A stretch of 64,000 nucleotides of DNA, from positions 558,001 through 622,000 of the forward strand of contig NZ_JAVHXC010000002.1 of assembly GCF_032248695.1 (NCBI RefSeq), in the 5' to 3' direction. The stretch comes from Dietzia sp032248695. GTDB lineage: Bacteria > Actinomycetota > Actinomycetes > Mycobacteriales > Mycobacteriaceae. The translations under genes were made by a program, and so were the position numbers. This document shows positions 42,692-50,736 of this stretch, in pieces. The notes below the pieces were generated by a model. It had not been told where the DNA came from. It was given only the letters and a program-made list of their open reading frames with translations, and searched no databases. Positions within the stretch are counted from its first letter, which is position 1; each line of letters starts with the position of its first letter.

Positions 42692-44065
42692 ATGGCCGTA
42701 TCCCAGCTCCTCGTCCCCGACATGGTCGTGACGATGGACGACGACCTCACGATCCTCACCGGGACCGCCGTCCTCGTCGAGGGCGGCGTGATCACCGCCC
42801 TCGGGGACCCGGCCGAACTCGCGGCCGCACACCCCGGCACGCAGCGGATCGACCTCCCCGACCGCCTGGTCATGCCGGGCCTGATCAACGCCCACCACCA
42901 CTCGGGCATGCTGCGCGGCACCGCCGAACACCTCCCGGTGTGGGAGTGGCTGCGCCTGCACATCGACCCCATGCACCGCGTCCTGCGCCCCGAGGAGGCC
43001 GAGGCCGCCGCGTGGCTCTGTTACGCCGAGGGCCTGCTCGCCGGCACCACCACCGTCGTCGACATGTGGCGGTACATGGACGGCGCGGCGCGGGCGGCGT
43101 CCTCCCTCGGCAACCGCCTGGTGACCGTCAACTACGTGGGCGAACACCCGGACTTCGACTACTTCGACACCCTGGACGACAACGAGCGGATGCTCCGGGA
43201 GTGGACGGGCGCCGCCGGCGGCCGCATCATGCCGTGGGTCGGCCTCGAGCACCCGTTCTACACCGACGCCGCAGGCCAGCAGCGCGCGATCGCCATGGCC
43301 CGCGACTACGACACGGGGATCTACACACACTGCAGCGAATCGGAGATCGAGGTCGCCGACTTCCTGTCCGCCTACGGCGCCCGTCCCATGTTCGCGCTGG
43401 ACGAGCTCGGGTTCTTCGACACCCCTCACGCCCTCATCGCGCACGCCGTGTGGCTGGACCAGTCCGAGGTGGAGCTCATCGCCGCCCGCGGGGTGGGCGT
43501 GTCCCACAACCCCGTCTCCAACATGAAGCTCGCCAGCGGCATGGCGCCCGTGGCCGACATGCTGGCCGCGGGGGTCAACGTCGGCATCGGTACCGACGGA
43601 GAGAAGGAGAACAACAACCTCGACATGTTCGAGGAGATGAAGGTCGCCTCCCTGCTCGGCAAGCTGCGCACGATGGACGCCGCCGCCATGGACTCCTGGC
43701 AGGTCCTGCAGATGGCCACCCGGGGCGGGGCGGCGGCGATCGGCCGCGGTGACCAGCTCGGGGCCATCACCCCGGGTCGCGCGGCCGACCTCATCGCCGT
43801 GCGCACCGACACCCCGCGGATGACGCCGCTGCTCACCGACGGTGCCTACCCCAACATCCACCACAACCTCGTCCACGCCGTCCGCGGCTCGGACGTGGAC
43901 CTGACGATGGTCGCCGGCGAGATCGTGGTGCGCGACGGCCAGCTCGTCAACGCCGACCTGCCCGAACTCATCGACCGCGTCCGCTCCCTGGTCCCCGGAC
44001 TGTTCGAGCGACGCTCCGCCTGGCTCGAGGCCAACGCCGACCCGAGCGGCCTGTTCCACGCCTGA
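42692..44065 (+). CDS. COG0402 amidohydrolase (TRZ/ATZ family)
   Basis: A 457-residue metal-dependent deaminase or hydrolase. The sequence shows 'MPGLINAHHHSGMLRG' (first metal histidines), 'THCSESEIEV' (metal His and catalytic Glu), 'LIAHAVWL' (metal His), 'VSHNPVSNMKLASGMAPV' and 'IGTDGEKENNNLDMFEEM' (catalytic/metal Asp). The active-site set is complete. It is most like the AtzB/MtaD/guanine-deaminase group; the substrate is probably a purine or other N-heterocycle. It opens an operon with aldehyde dehydrogenase, TPP decarboxylase, GMC oxidoreductase, uraD and uraH. Confidence 0.9.
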   Translation: MAVSQLLVPDMVVTMDDDLTILTGTAVLVEGGVITALGDPAELAAAHPGTQRIDLPDRLVMPGLINAHHHSGMLRGTAEHLPVWEWLRLHIDPMHRVLRPEEAEAAAWLCYAEGLLAGTTTVVDMWRYMDGAARAASSLGNRLVTVNYVGEHPDFDYFDTLDDNERMLREWTGAAGGRIMPWVGLEHPFYTDAAGQQRAIAMARDYDTGIYTHCSESEIEVADFLSAYGARPMFALDELGFFDTPHALIAHAVWLDQSEVELIAARGVGVSHNPVSNMKLASGMAPVADMLAAGVNVGIGTDGEKENNNLDMFEEMKVASLLGKLRTMDAAAMDSWQVLQMATRGGAAAIGRGDQLGAITPGRAADLIAVRTDTPRMTPLLTDGAYPNIHHNLVHAVRGSDVDLTMVAGEIVVRDGQLVNADLPELIDRVRSLVPGLFERRSAWLEANADPSGLFHA

Positions 44066-44102
44066 GCACGCGCACCCTCCCCCAGACAGACACGAGGCCC
44101 AC

Positions 44103-45611
44103 ATGACCATCGACATCCCGACCCTGGCCTACCGCGACCGCGTCGCCGCCTTCCTCGCCGACTCCCCGGGCCGCCTGCTCATCGACGGCGCGTGGGTGGA
44201 CTCCGCCTCCGGCGGCACCTTCCCCACCGTCGACCCCGCCTCCGGCGCGCACCTGGCCGAGATCGCGGCGGGCGACGCAACCGATGTGGACCGGGCGGTG
44301 ACCGCCGCCCGCACCGCCCTGGACGGCGAGTGGTCGCGGATGACCCCCGCCGACCGTGGCGCCCTGCTGTGGCGGATCGCCGACGTGATGACCGAACATC
44401 TCGACGACCTGGCCGAGCTCGAGACCCTGGACCAGGGCAAGAACCTGCGCACGTCCCGGCTCGGCGAGGTCCCGGCCGCGATCAACCAGTTCCGCTACTA
44501 CGCCGGCTGGCCCACCCGCATCCTCGGTCAGACCATCCCCACCTCCCTGGGCCGGATCCCACCGGGCAAGCAGGTCCACGCCTACACCCGCCGGGAGCCC
44601 GTCGGGGTGGTCGCGGCGATCGTGCCGTGGAACTCCCCGCTGATCATGGCCGCGATGAAGCTGGCGCCCGCGCTGGCCGCCGGCTGCACGATCGTGCTCA
44701 AGCCGGCGGAGAACACCTCGCTCACCGCGCTGTACCTTGGCCGCCTGCTCCGGGAGGCGGGCGTGCCGGCGGGCGTGGTCAACATCGTCACCGGCCTGGG
44801 CGCCGAGACCGGACAGGCCCTCGCCGAGCACCGCGGCGTGGACAAGATCGCCTTCACCGGGTCCACCGCCGTCGGCAAGAAGCTCGTGGCCACCGCCGCC
44901 ACGGACCTCAAGCGGTGCACCCTCGAGCTGGGCGGCAAGTCCCCCGCCCTGGTGATGCCGGACGCGGACCTCGCCGCCGCGGTGGAGGGCATCTCCCGCG
45001 GGATCTTCGACAACGGCGGCCAGGTCTGCGTGGCCAGCGCCCGCGTCTACGCCCATCGCAGCGTCTACCTCGAGCTCGTCGACGGCATGGCCGCCTTCGG
45101 CCGCGGGCTCACCCTGGGCCACGGGCTCGACTCCGCCGCCGACCTGGGCCCGCTGGTCAGCGACGTGCAGGCCCGGCGGGTGGCGCAGTTCATCGACGAG
45201 GGCCGTCAGCAGGGCGCGACCGTGGTCAGCGGCGGCGAGCTGTCCGGCCCGACCGGCACGTTCTACTCCCCCACCGTGGTGACCGACGTGCGCGCCGACA
45301 TGCGCCTCATGCGCGAGGAGGTGTTCGGCCCGGTCGCGGTGGTGACCCCGTTCGACGACGTCGACGAGGTGCTCGGCTGGGCCAACGACTCCCGCTACGG
45401 CCTGGCCGCCAGCGTGTGGACCGAGGGCCTGAGCGCCGCGCACCGCCTGGCCGCCCGCCTCCAGGCCGGCACCGTCTGGATCAACTGCCACTCGTTCCTC
45501 GGCCCGGAGCTGCCCAAGGGCGGCCACAAGGAATCGGGCTGGGGATACGAGAACGGAGCGCAGGGCCTGGAGAACTACCTCGAGACCAAGACCGTCGTGG
45601 CCCTGGTCTGA
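44103..45611 (+). CDS. NAD(P)-dependent aldehyde dehydrogenase
   Basis: A 502-residue ALDH-superfamily enzyme. Catalytic glutamate in 'LELGGKSPALVM', nucleophile cysteine in 'FDNGGQVCVASARVY', coenzyme motif 'FTGSTAVGKKL' and 'PWNSPLIMAAMKLAPALAAGCTIVLKPAENT' are all present. The closest general type is betaine-aldehyde or other small-aldehyde dehydrogenases. The following genes encode a decarboxylase that would make an aldehyde and a GMC enzyme that could do the same from an alcohol, so it probably oxidises their product. Confidence 0.93.
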   Translation: MTIDIPTLAYRDRVAAFLADSPGRLLIDGAWVDSASGGTFPTVDPASGAHLAEIAAGDATDVDRAVTAARTALDGEWSRMTPADRGALLWRIADVMTEHLDDLAELETLDQGKNLRTSRLGEVPAAINQFRYYAGWPTRILGQTIPTSLGRIPPGKQVHAYTRREPVGVVAAIVPWNSPLIMAAMKLAPALAAGCTIVLKPAENTSLTALYLGRLLREAGVPAGVVNIVTGLGAETGQALAEHRGVDKIAFTGSTAVGKKLVATAATDLKRCTLELGGKSPALVMPDADLAAAVEGISRGIFDNGGQVCVASARVYAHRSVYLELVDGMAAFGRGLTLGHGLDSAADLGPLVSDVQARRVAQFIDEGRQQGATVVSGGELSGPTGTFYSPTVVTDVRADMRLMREEVFGPVAVVTPFDDVDEVLGWANDSRYGLAASVWTEGLSAAHRLAARLQAGTVWINCHSFLGPELPKGGHKESGWGYENGAQGLENYLETKTVVALV

Positions 45612-45662
45612 GCCGCCCGCCCCCCTGATGCCACACCCCCCCCCCGAGAAGGAGACGACACC

Positions 45663-46163
45663 ATGAGAGCCGACGCCGTGGAGGCAGTGTTGAGCGGTCT
45701 GAAGAAGGCCGGGGTCAGCATCGCGACCTACCTGCCCGACTCCCTGCTCAAGGAGCTGTACCCGGCCCTGGACGCCGACCCCGACATCCGCACCATCCCC
45801 GTCACCAACGAGGGCGAGGGCGCGGCCCTGGCCGGCGGGGTGTTCCTCTCCGGCAAGCGCGCGGTCCTGGTGATGGAGAACTCGGGGCTGCGCGCGGCCA
45901 CCGAGCACCTGGCCCGCCTGGGCCTGGGCGCCGGGATCCCGGTCGTGATGATCATGAGCTACCGCGGCGAGATGGGCGAGAACAACTGGTGGGCGATCCC
46001 CCACGGGATCACCATGGAGCCCCTCCTACAGACGCTGCGCACCCCGTACACGATCGTGCGCTCGGTCGAGGAGATCGAGACCGCGATCGTCCGCGCCTAC
46101 GACACCGCCTACGCCTCGTACCACCACACCGCGATCGTCCTCGCCGGCGACCTGGTCCGCTGA
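45663..46163 (+). CDS. TPP-dependent 2-oxoacid decarboxylase, alpha (PYR) subunit
   Basis: A 166-residue subunit carrying only the TPP pyrimidine-binding domain. 'VSIATYLPDSLLKELYPAL', 'VTNEGEGAALAGGVFLSGKRAVLVMENSGLRAATEHLARLG' with the catalytic glutamate, and 'YRGEMGENNWWAIPHG' resemble the alpha subunit of sulfopyruvate decarboxylase (ComD) and the N-terminal half of phosphonopyruvate decarboxylase. AAGGAG precedes the start. The partner domain is encoded by the next gene. The substrate is a 2-oxoacid, otherwise unknown. Confidence 0.88.
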   Translation: MRADAVEAVLSGLKKAGVSIATYLPDSLLKELYPALDADPDIRTIPVTNEGEGAALAGGVFLSGKRAVLVMENSGLRAATEHLARLGLGAGIPVVMIMSYRGEMGENNWWAIPHGITMEPLLQTLRTPYTIVRSVEEIETAIVRAYDTAYASYHHTAIVLAGDLVR

Positions 46164-46191
46164 GCACCCGGAAAGCACGGAAAGGAACCAC

Positions 46192-46815
46192 ATGAGCTAC
46201 CCCCGCTACTCCCGATTCCAGGCCATGACGCTCCTCGCGGCCCGCCTGCAGGACGAACTGGTCATCCTCTCCCTCGGCGGCGCCGTCGACGAGTGGTACA
46301 ACGCCGCACCCCACATGCGCGAAGCGAGCCTGTTCCAGCAGCAGCTCGGCTGCGTGACCCCCGAGGCACTGGGGCTGGCCGTCGGGCTGCCGCACCGGCA
46401 GATCGTCTCCCTGGACACCGACGGCGGGCTGCTGTTCAACCTGGGGGCCCTGGCCACGGTCGCCAACGAGCAGCCGGAGAACCTCTTCATCGTCGTCTGG
46501 GACAACGAGCAGTACCAGTCCATCGGCGGCCCGGCCACCCACACGGCCGCCGGCCGCGTGGACCTGGCCGGCATCGCCCGCGGCGCCGGCATCACCCACG
46601 CCTACACCGCGCACACGCTCGAGGAGTTCGACGCCCACTGCGCCGCCGGCCTCGCCGCGACCGAGCCCTACCTGGTGGTGGCCAAGACCGACGGGATCCT
46701 CGAGCCCGGCATCCGCCGCAAGCACTCCGACGGCCGCGAGGACAAGTACATCTTCGTCCGCCACGTGGAGGCCACCGAGGGCATCTCCATCATGGGTCCG
46801 AGCGAGCACAACTGA
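46192..46815 (+). CDS. TPP-dependent 2-oxoacid decarboxylase, beta (PP) subunit
   Basis: A 207-residue subunit with the pyrophosphate-binding domain. The magnesium/TPP motif is 'SLDTDGGLLFNLGALATVANEQPENLFIVVWDNEQY' (a GDG-to-Asn motif of about 30 residues). 'LGGAVDEWYNAAPHMREASLF' and 'EALGLAVGLPHRQI' are like ComE and other split decarboxylases. It follows the alpha gene by 28 nt with AAAGGAA before the ATG, and its stop overlaps the GMC start by 1 nt. The two subunits should form a heteromer. Confidence 0.88.
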   Translation: MSYPRYSRFQAMTLLAARLQDELVILSLGGAVDEWYNAAPHMREASLFQQQLGCVTPEALGLAVGLPHRQIVSLDTDGGLLFNLGALATVANEQPENLFIVVWDNEQYQSIGGPATHTAAGRVDLAGIARGAGITHAYTAHTLEEFDAHCAAGLAATEPYLVVAKTDGILEPGIRRKHSDGREDKYIFVRHVEATEGISIMGPSEHN

Positions 46816-48389
46816 TGGGCGTCGTCACCGCCCCGGCCGCCCACTACGACCTCGTCGTGGTGGGCGGCGGCGCGGCCGGCTGCGTGCTGGCCGCGCGCCT
46901 GACCGAGGACCCGGACCGCCGGGTCCTGCTCATCGAGGCCGGGCCCGATCACCGCGGGGTGCGGGAGATCCTCGAGGCCGCGCGGTGGGACGCGCTGATC
47001 GGCGGGCCCTACGACCACGGGTACCGCTCCCGCCCGACCGAGCACGTCCTGGGGCGGTCCATCGCGATGCCCCGCGGCAAGGTGCTGGGCGGGTCGTCGT
47101 CGACCAACGCGATGCTCTGGTACCGCGGTCATCGCGCCGACTACGACGCCTGGGCCCGCGACGGCGCCACCGGCTGGGGGTTCGACGACCTGCTGCCGTA
47201 CTTCCGCCGGTCGGAGGCGCGCCCGGGCGGCGACCCCGCCTTCCGCGGCCTCGACGGCCCGGTCCGGGTCTCACCGCTGGCGCGGGTCCACCCGATCGCG
47301 CACGCGTTGGTCGACGCCGCGGCCGAGCGCGGACTGCCGGTGCTCGACGACGCCAACGCCGCCTCCAACGAGGGCGCCGTCTACGCCGACTACAACGCCG
47401 TGACCGGCCCCGACGGCGGGTTCGAGCGCTGGAGCACCGCCCGCGCTCACCTCGAGCCGGCCCTGCACCGCCCCACCCTCGACGTGCTGGTGGACTCCCC
47501 CGTCCACGCGCTGCTGCTGTCCGGCACGACGGTCACCGGCGTGCGGCACCTCGTCGACGGCCGGCCCGTCGACACCCTCACCGACCAAGTGGTCCTGGCC
47601 GCCGGCGCGCTGGACACCCCGCGCCTGCTGCAGCTCTCCGGCATCGGCGATCCCGGCCACCTGACGTCCGCGGGCATCGAGGTGCGGCACCCGCTGCCCG
47701 GCGTGGGCGAGAACTTCCAGGACCACCCGCTCATCCTGGGGATGAACTTCCGCGCCCGGGCGGACCTCGGTCCGGTGGTCGGCAACGGCGGCGGCACCAT
47801 GGTCAACTGGCGCAGTTCGTACGCCGAGGACGGGCCCGACCTGCACACGGTGGTGGCCCACGGCTCCCGCGGCGACGAGGCCCTGCGCGCCGCCCACGAT
47901 CTCACCGGCAACCGGATCTTCGCCCTGGTCCCGGGCCTGTACCGCTCCCGCAGCGTCGGCTGGGTGCGCGTCCGTTCGGCCGACCCCACCGCGCCCGCGG
48001 ACTTCCACCCGAACTACCTGGCCGACCCCACCGACCTCGCCACGATGGTCGAGGCGGTGGACGCCGTACAGGACCTCGTGGCGACCTCCGCGTACGCCGA
48101 GCTGGCCGAGGGCCCGATCACCCCGGCCGCCGGCCTGGACACCGCGGCCAAGACCCGGTTCGTGCGCGAGAACGTCGGGTCCTTCTTCCACGGCTCCGGC
48201 ACGGCCCGGATCGGCACCGACGAGCTGGCCGTGGTCGATCCCGGGCTGCGGGTCCGCGGCCTCGACGGGGTGTGGGTGGCCGACGCCTCCGTCATGCCCA
48301 CCATCCCCACCTGCAACACCCAGGCGCCCACCGTGGCGATCGCAGAGCGTGCCGCGGACCTGATCCGCGGCGAGAACGGAGCACCATGA
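46815..48389 (+). CDS. GMC-family FAD oxidoreductase
   Basis: A 524-residue flavoenzyme of the choline dehydrogenase/glucose oxidase family. The ADP-binding motif is 'LVVVGGGAAGCVLAARL'. GMC signature 1 is 'GKVLGGSSSTNAMLWYRGH' and signature 2 'LAAGALDTPRLLQLSGIG'. The catalytic histidine region is 'FFHGSGTARIGTDELAVVDP', and 'MPTIPTCNTQAPTVAIAERAADL' closes the FAD domain. It would oxidise a primary or secondary alcohol. It is coupled to the decarboxylase gene upstream (1-nt overlap) and uraD downstream (4-nt overlap), so it belongs to the same pathway unit. Confidence 0.93.
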   Translation: MGVVTAPAAHYDLVVVGGGAAGCVLAARLTEDPDRRVLLIEAGPDHRGVREILEAARWDALIGGPYDHGYRSRPTEHVLGRSIAMPRGKVLGGSSSTNAMLWYRGHRADYDAWARDGATGWGFDDLLPYFRRSEARPGGDPAFRGLDGPVRVSPLARVHPIAHALVDAAAERGLPVLDDANAASNEGAVYADYNAVTGPDGGFERWSTARAHLEPALHRPTLDVLVDSPVHALLLSGTTVTGVRHLVDGRPVDTLTDQVVLAAGALDTPRLLQLSGIGDPGHLTSAGIEVRHPLPGVGENFQDHPLILGMNFRARADLGPVVGNGGGTMVNWRSSYAEDGPDLHTVVAHGSRGDEALRAAHDLTGNRIFALVPGLYRSRSVGWVRVRSADPTAPADFHPNYLADPTDLATMVEAVDAVQDLVATSAYAELAEGPITPAAGLDTAAKTRFVRENVGSFFHGSGTARIGTDELAVVDPGLRVRGLDGVWVADASVMPTIPTCNTQAPTVAIAERAADLIRGENGAP

Positions 48390-48919
48390 CGACCGACTCC
48401 CCCGCCGACGGCCCCCGGATCGCGCCGGGCCTGACCGGCCTCAACGCGGCCGACGCCAGCCCCCTCACCGCGATCCTCACCGCGCTGTCCGGGTCGGAGG
48501 CGTGGGCGAGCGCGATCGTCGCCGCCCGCCCGTTCCCCACCGTCAGCGCACTGCACGCCGCCGCGCGGGAGGCGCTGGAGGGTCAGGACGACGACGAGGT
48601 GATCGCCGCGGTCGACGCGCACCCACCCATCGGGGCGCGAGGGCCGGTGAGCGAGGCGTCGGCCCGCGAGCAGAGCGCCGCCGCCCGCGCGGACGCCGAG
48701 ACGGCCCGTCTCCTGGCCGAGGGCCAGGCCCGCTACGCCGAGCGGTTCGGCCGCGGTTTCCTGGTGTGCGCGACGGGCCTGACCGCCGGTGAGGTGCTCG
48801 CCGAGATCGACCGCCGGATGGCATTGTCACCGGAGGCCGACCTCGTGGAGACCCGCGAGCACCTGGCTCGCATCAACGCACTCCGCCTGGACCGCCTAAT
48901 AGAAGAGGGCTCGCTCTGA
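48386..48919 (+). CDS. uraD: OHCU decarboxylase (UraD)
   Basis: A 177-residue 2-oxo-4-hydroxy-4-carboxy-5-ureidoimidazoline decarboxylase, the step yielding S-allantoin after urate oxidation. Catalytic His79 lies in 'DAHPPIGARG'; 'SEASAREQSAA' and 'YAERFGRGFLVCATGLTAGEVLAEIDRRM' are family motifs. The C-terminal 'ETREHLARINALRLDRLI' is also typical. It overlaps the GMC stop (ATGA) and the uraH start (1 nt). Confidence 0.94.
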   Translation: MTTDSPADGPRIAPGLTGLNAADASPLTAILTALSGSEAWASAIVAARPFPTVSALHAAAREALEGQDDDEVIAAVDAHPPIGARGPVSEASAREQSAAARADAETARLLAEGQARYAERFGRGFLVCATGLTAGEVLAEIDRRMALSPEADLVETREHLARINALRLDRLIEEGSL

Positions 48920-49242
48920 TGTCGATCAGCACCCACGTCCTGGACACCGCCACGGGCACGCCGGCCGCCGGGCTCGCCTACTCGCTGGCCGACGACTCGG
49001 GGACCGTGCTCGCCGCCGGCGTCACCGACGACGACGGCCGCGGCCCCGACCTCAACCGCGTGGCGGTTCCGGCCGGGGTCTACCGGATGACCTTCGACAC
49101 CGGCGCGTACCAGCTCTCCCGCGGCGGGACGGGCTTCTACCCGGAGGCGGTCGTGTGCTTCCAGGTCGCGGATCCGGCGGCGCACCACCACATCCCGCTC
49201 ATCCTGTCGCCGCACGGGTACAGCACCTACCGCGGATCCTGA
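48919..49242 (+). CDS. uraH: 5-hydroxyisourate hydrolase (transthyretin-like)
   Basis: A 107-residue HIU hydrolase that acts just before UraD in urate breakdown. His6 in 'ISTHVLDTATGTPAAGL', the loop 'TDDDGRGPDL' with the active-site Arg, 'HHHIPLILSPHGYSTYRGS' with the C-terminal His and the diagnostic Tyr-Arg-Gly-Ser end are all present. Length is usual. It is the last gene of the operon and is followed by a hairpin 11 nt after the stop. Confidence 0.96.
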   Translation: MSISTHVLDTATGTPAAGLAYSLADDSGTVLAAGVTDDDGRGPDLNRVAVPAGVYRMTFDTGAYQLSRGGTGFYPEAVVCFQVADPAAHHHIPLILSPHGYSTYRGS

Positions 49243-49252
49243 TCCCGCGGCC

Positions 49253-49299
49253 CTGACCTGGGGTGCCCTGCCCACACCGAGCAGGGCACCCCAGGTCAG
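49253..49299. repeat. 47-nt hairpin element (family A), copy 7, with compensatory change
   Basis: The arms are CTGACCTGGGGTGCCCTG and CAGGGCACCCCAGGTCAG. Relative to the other copies one base is changed on each arm so that pairing is kept. It lies between convergent stops at 49242 and 49315. Confidence 0.93.
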
Positions 49300-49314
49300 A
49301 GCGTGTCGGGCGCG

Positions 49315-50736
49315 CTACGCGCCGGCCCCGCCGATGCCCCGCACCCGACACTGTCGGCGCAGCTCCGCCGACAGGTCCTGCTCGTCCGCGAGGACCAGCT
49401 CGTGGTCCCGCACCACCACCCGGCCGCCCACCACCACGTGCCGGGGCCGCCGACCGGGCGAGGCCCACAGCAGGCCGCGCACCGGATCGGCCACCCCGGC
49501 GTCGGCGACGCCCGAGACATCCCACACGGCGAAGTCGGCCGCGCAGCCCGGGTCGAGGCGGCCCAGCTCCGGGCGGCCCAGCCCGTCGGCGGACCCGGCG
49601 GTGGCCATGGAGAGCACCTCGAGCGCGTCCAGGGGACGGCCGACCAGCGGCGCGACCTGCATCGCCAGCCTCGCGTCGGCGATCAGGTGTCCGGCGTCGT
49701 TGCTGCCGCCGCCGGAGGTGCCCAGGCCCACCGGCACGCCGGCGTCCAGCAGGCCGGCGACGGGGGCGATCCCCCAGCCCATCGGCAGATCGCAGGCCGG
49801 GGCGTGGGTGGCGCTGACCCCGGCGCGGGCCAGCGCCGCGACCTCGTCCGGGGTGACGTCGCACAGGTGCGCCAGGGTCACGTCGGGTTCGAGCCAGCCC
49901 CACTCGGCGAGCAGTTCGATCGGGCGGCGGCCGTACTCGCGCTGCGCGCGCTCCACGTCGACCTGCTCGTTGGACTGCGTGCGCCGTCGCAGCCCGTGTC
50001 GCGCCGCGACCTCCCGCAACACCGCGAAGGTCTCGGGGCCGTCCGCGTGCACCCCGGAGGGGCCCACGGCGATCTGGCGCAGCCCGTCGGCGCTCACGCC
50101 ACCGGCCGCACCGTCGGCGCCCGCGTCCGCCAGGTGGGCGGCCAGGATCGCGGTGACGGACTCGGCGGCGGCGTCCGGGTCGCAGCCCGCCGTGCCGCGC
50201 ACGAACGCCAGCCGGGCCCCGAGCGAGCCCGCCGCGTCATAGGCGGCGCCGGCCATCGCCACCGGGTCCTGCCCCGGCGGCCAGGTGAGGTGGTGGTCGC
50301 CGACGGTGGTGACGCCGCACAGCAGCGATTCGGCCACCGCCACCCGGGCGGCCGCGGCCACCAGCTCGGGGTCCACGGCCGCGCTCACGTACGCCGCGCG
50401 CATGGTCGCCAGCCACTGCGCCATCGGAACGCCCCGTGTGCCGGGCAGGGTCCGGAACGCGCTCTGCAGGAGGTGGTGATGCGCGTTGACCAGGCCCGGG
50501 GTGATCACCCCGCCGCGGGCGTCCAGGGTCTCGGCGGAGGTCTCCATCGCTGCCGCCACGCGATCCGTCGACCCGGCGGCGGCCTCCTCGACCACCCGGC
50601 CGTCCGCACAGGTCAGGGAGGTCGCCGACCTCGTCGTCGTCGTCGTCGCTCTCGTCGTCGGCTCTTCCCACCCGGTCGACCACCCCGGCGACCACACCGC
50701 CGACGCCCCGGTCACGCGCAGCACCCGCGCGGTCAC
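49315..50736 (-). CDS. COG0402 amidohydrolase paralogue with degenerate active site
   Basis: A 473-residue member of the family; GTG 50736 overlaps the preceding dehydrogenase stop as GTGA. 'TPGLVNAHHHLLQSAFRTLPG' and 'VTLAHLCDVTPDEVAAL' keep metal-site histidines. The usual His-x-x-Glu motif reads 'RRTQSNEQV', without the histidine. The usual Gly-Thr-Asp-Gly reads 'LGTSGGGSNDAGH', with Ser in place of the catalytic Asp. It may be inactive, use a different mechanism, or act on an unusual substrate. Near the N-terminus a Thr-rich insertion is encoded by a (TCG)n run (50629-50660). It is the last gene of the minus-strand operon. Confidence 0.85.
   Translation of the reverse strand: MTARVLRVTGASAVWSPGWSTGWEEPTTRATTTTTRSATSLTCADGRVVEEAAAGSTDRVAAAMETSAETLDARGGVITPGLVNAHHHLLQSAFRTLPGTRGVPMAQWLATMRAAYVSAAVDPELVAAAARVAVAESLLCGVTTVGDHHLTWPPGQDPVAMAGAAYDAAGSLGARLAFVRGTAGCDPDAAAESVTAILAAHLADAGADGAAGGVSADGLRQIAVGPSGVHADGPETFAVLREVAARHGLRRRTQSNEQVDVERAQREYGRRPIELLAEWGWLEPDVTLAHLCDVTPDEVAALARAGVSATHAPACDLPMGWGIAPVAGLLDAGVPVGLGTSGGGSNDAGHLIADARLAMQVAPLVGRPLDALEVLSMATAGSADGLGRPELGRLDPGCAADFAVWDVSGVADAGVADPVRGLLWASPGRRPRHVVVGGRVVVRDHELVLADEQDLSAELRRQCRVRGIGGAGA

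Noticed and set aside
46851..46875. Val-Val-Val stretches from TCGTCGTGG in the GMC gene, and similar ones at 25133 and 55862
   Set aside because: They are normal parts of Rossmann or beta-strand motifs in those families.
44103..48389. Aldehyde dehydrogenase and GMC enzyme as a BetB/BetA choline-to-betaine pair
   Set aside because: The GMC catalytic region reads 'HGSGTARIG' rather than the choline dehydrogenase form, no choline transporter or BetI is present, and the two genes are separated by the TPP subunits and coupled to uraD.
48587..48600. The GACGACGACGAGGT run in uraD as a member of the (TCG)n family
   Set aside because: It is short and falls where acidic residues and a helix are common in UraD, so it may be ordinary coding sequence. 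I left it out of the core list.
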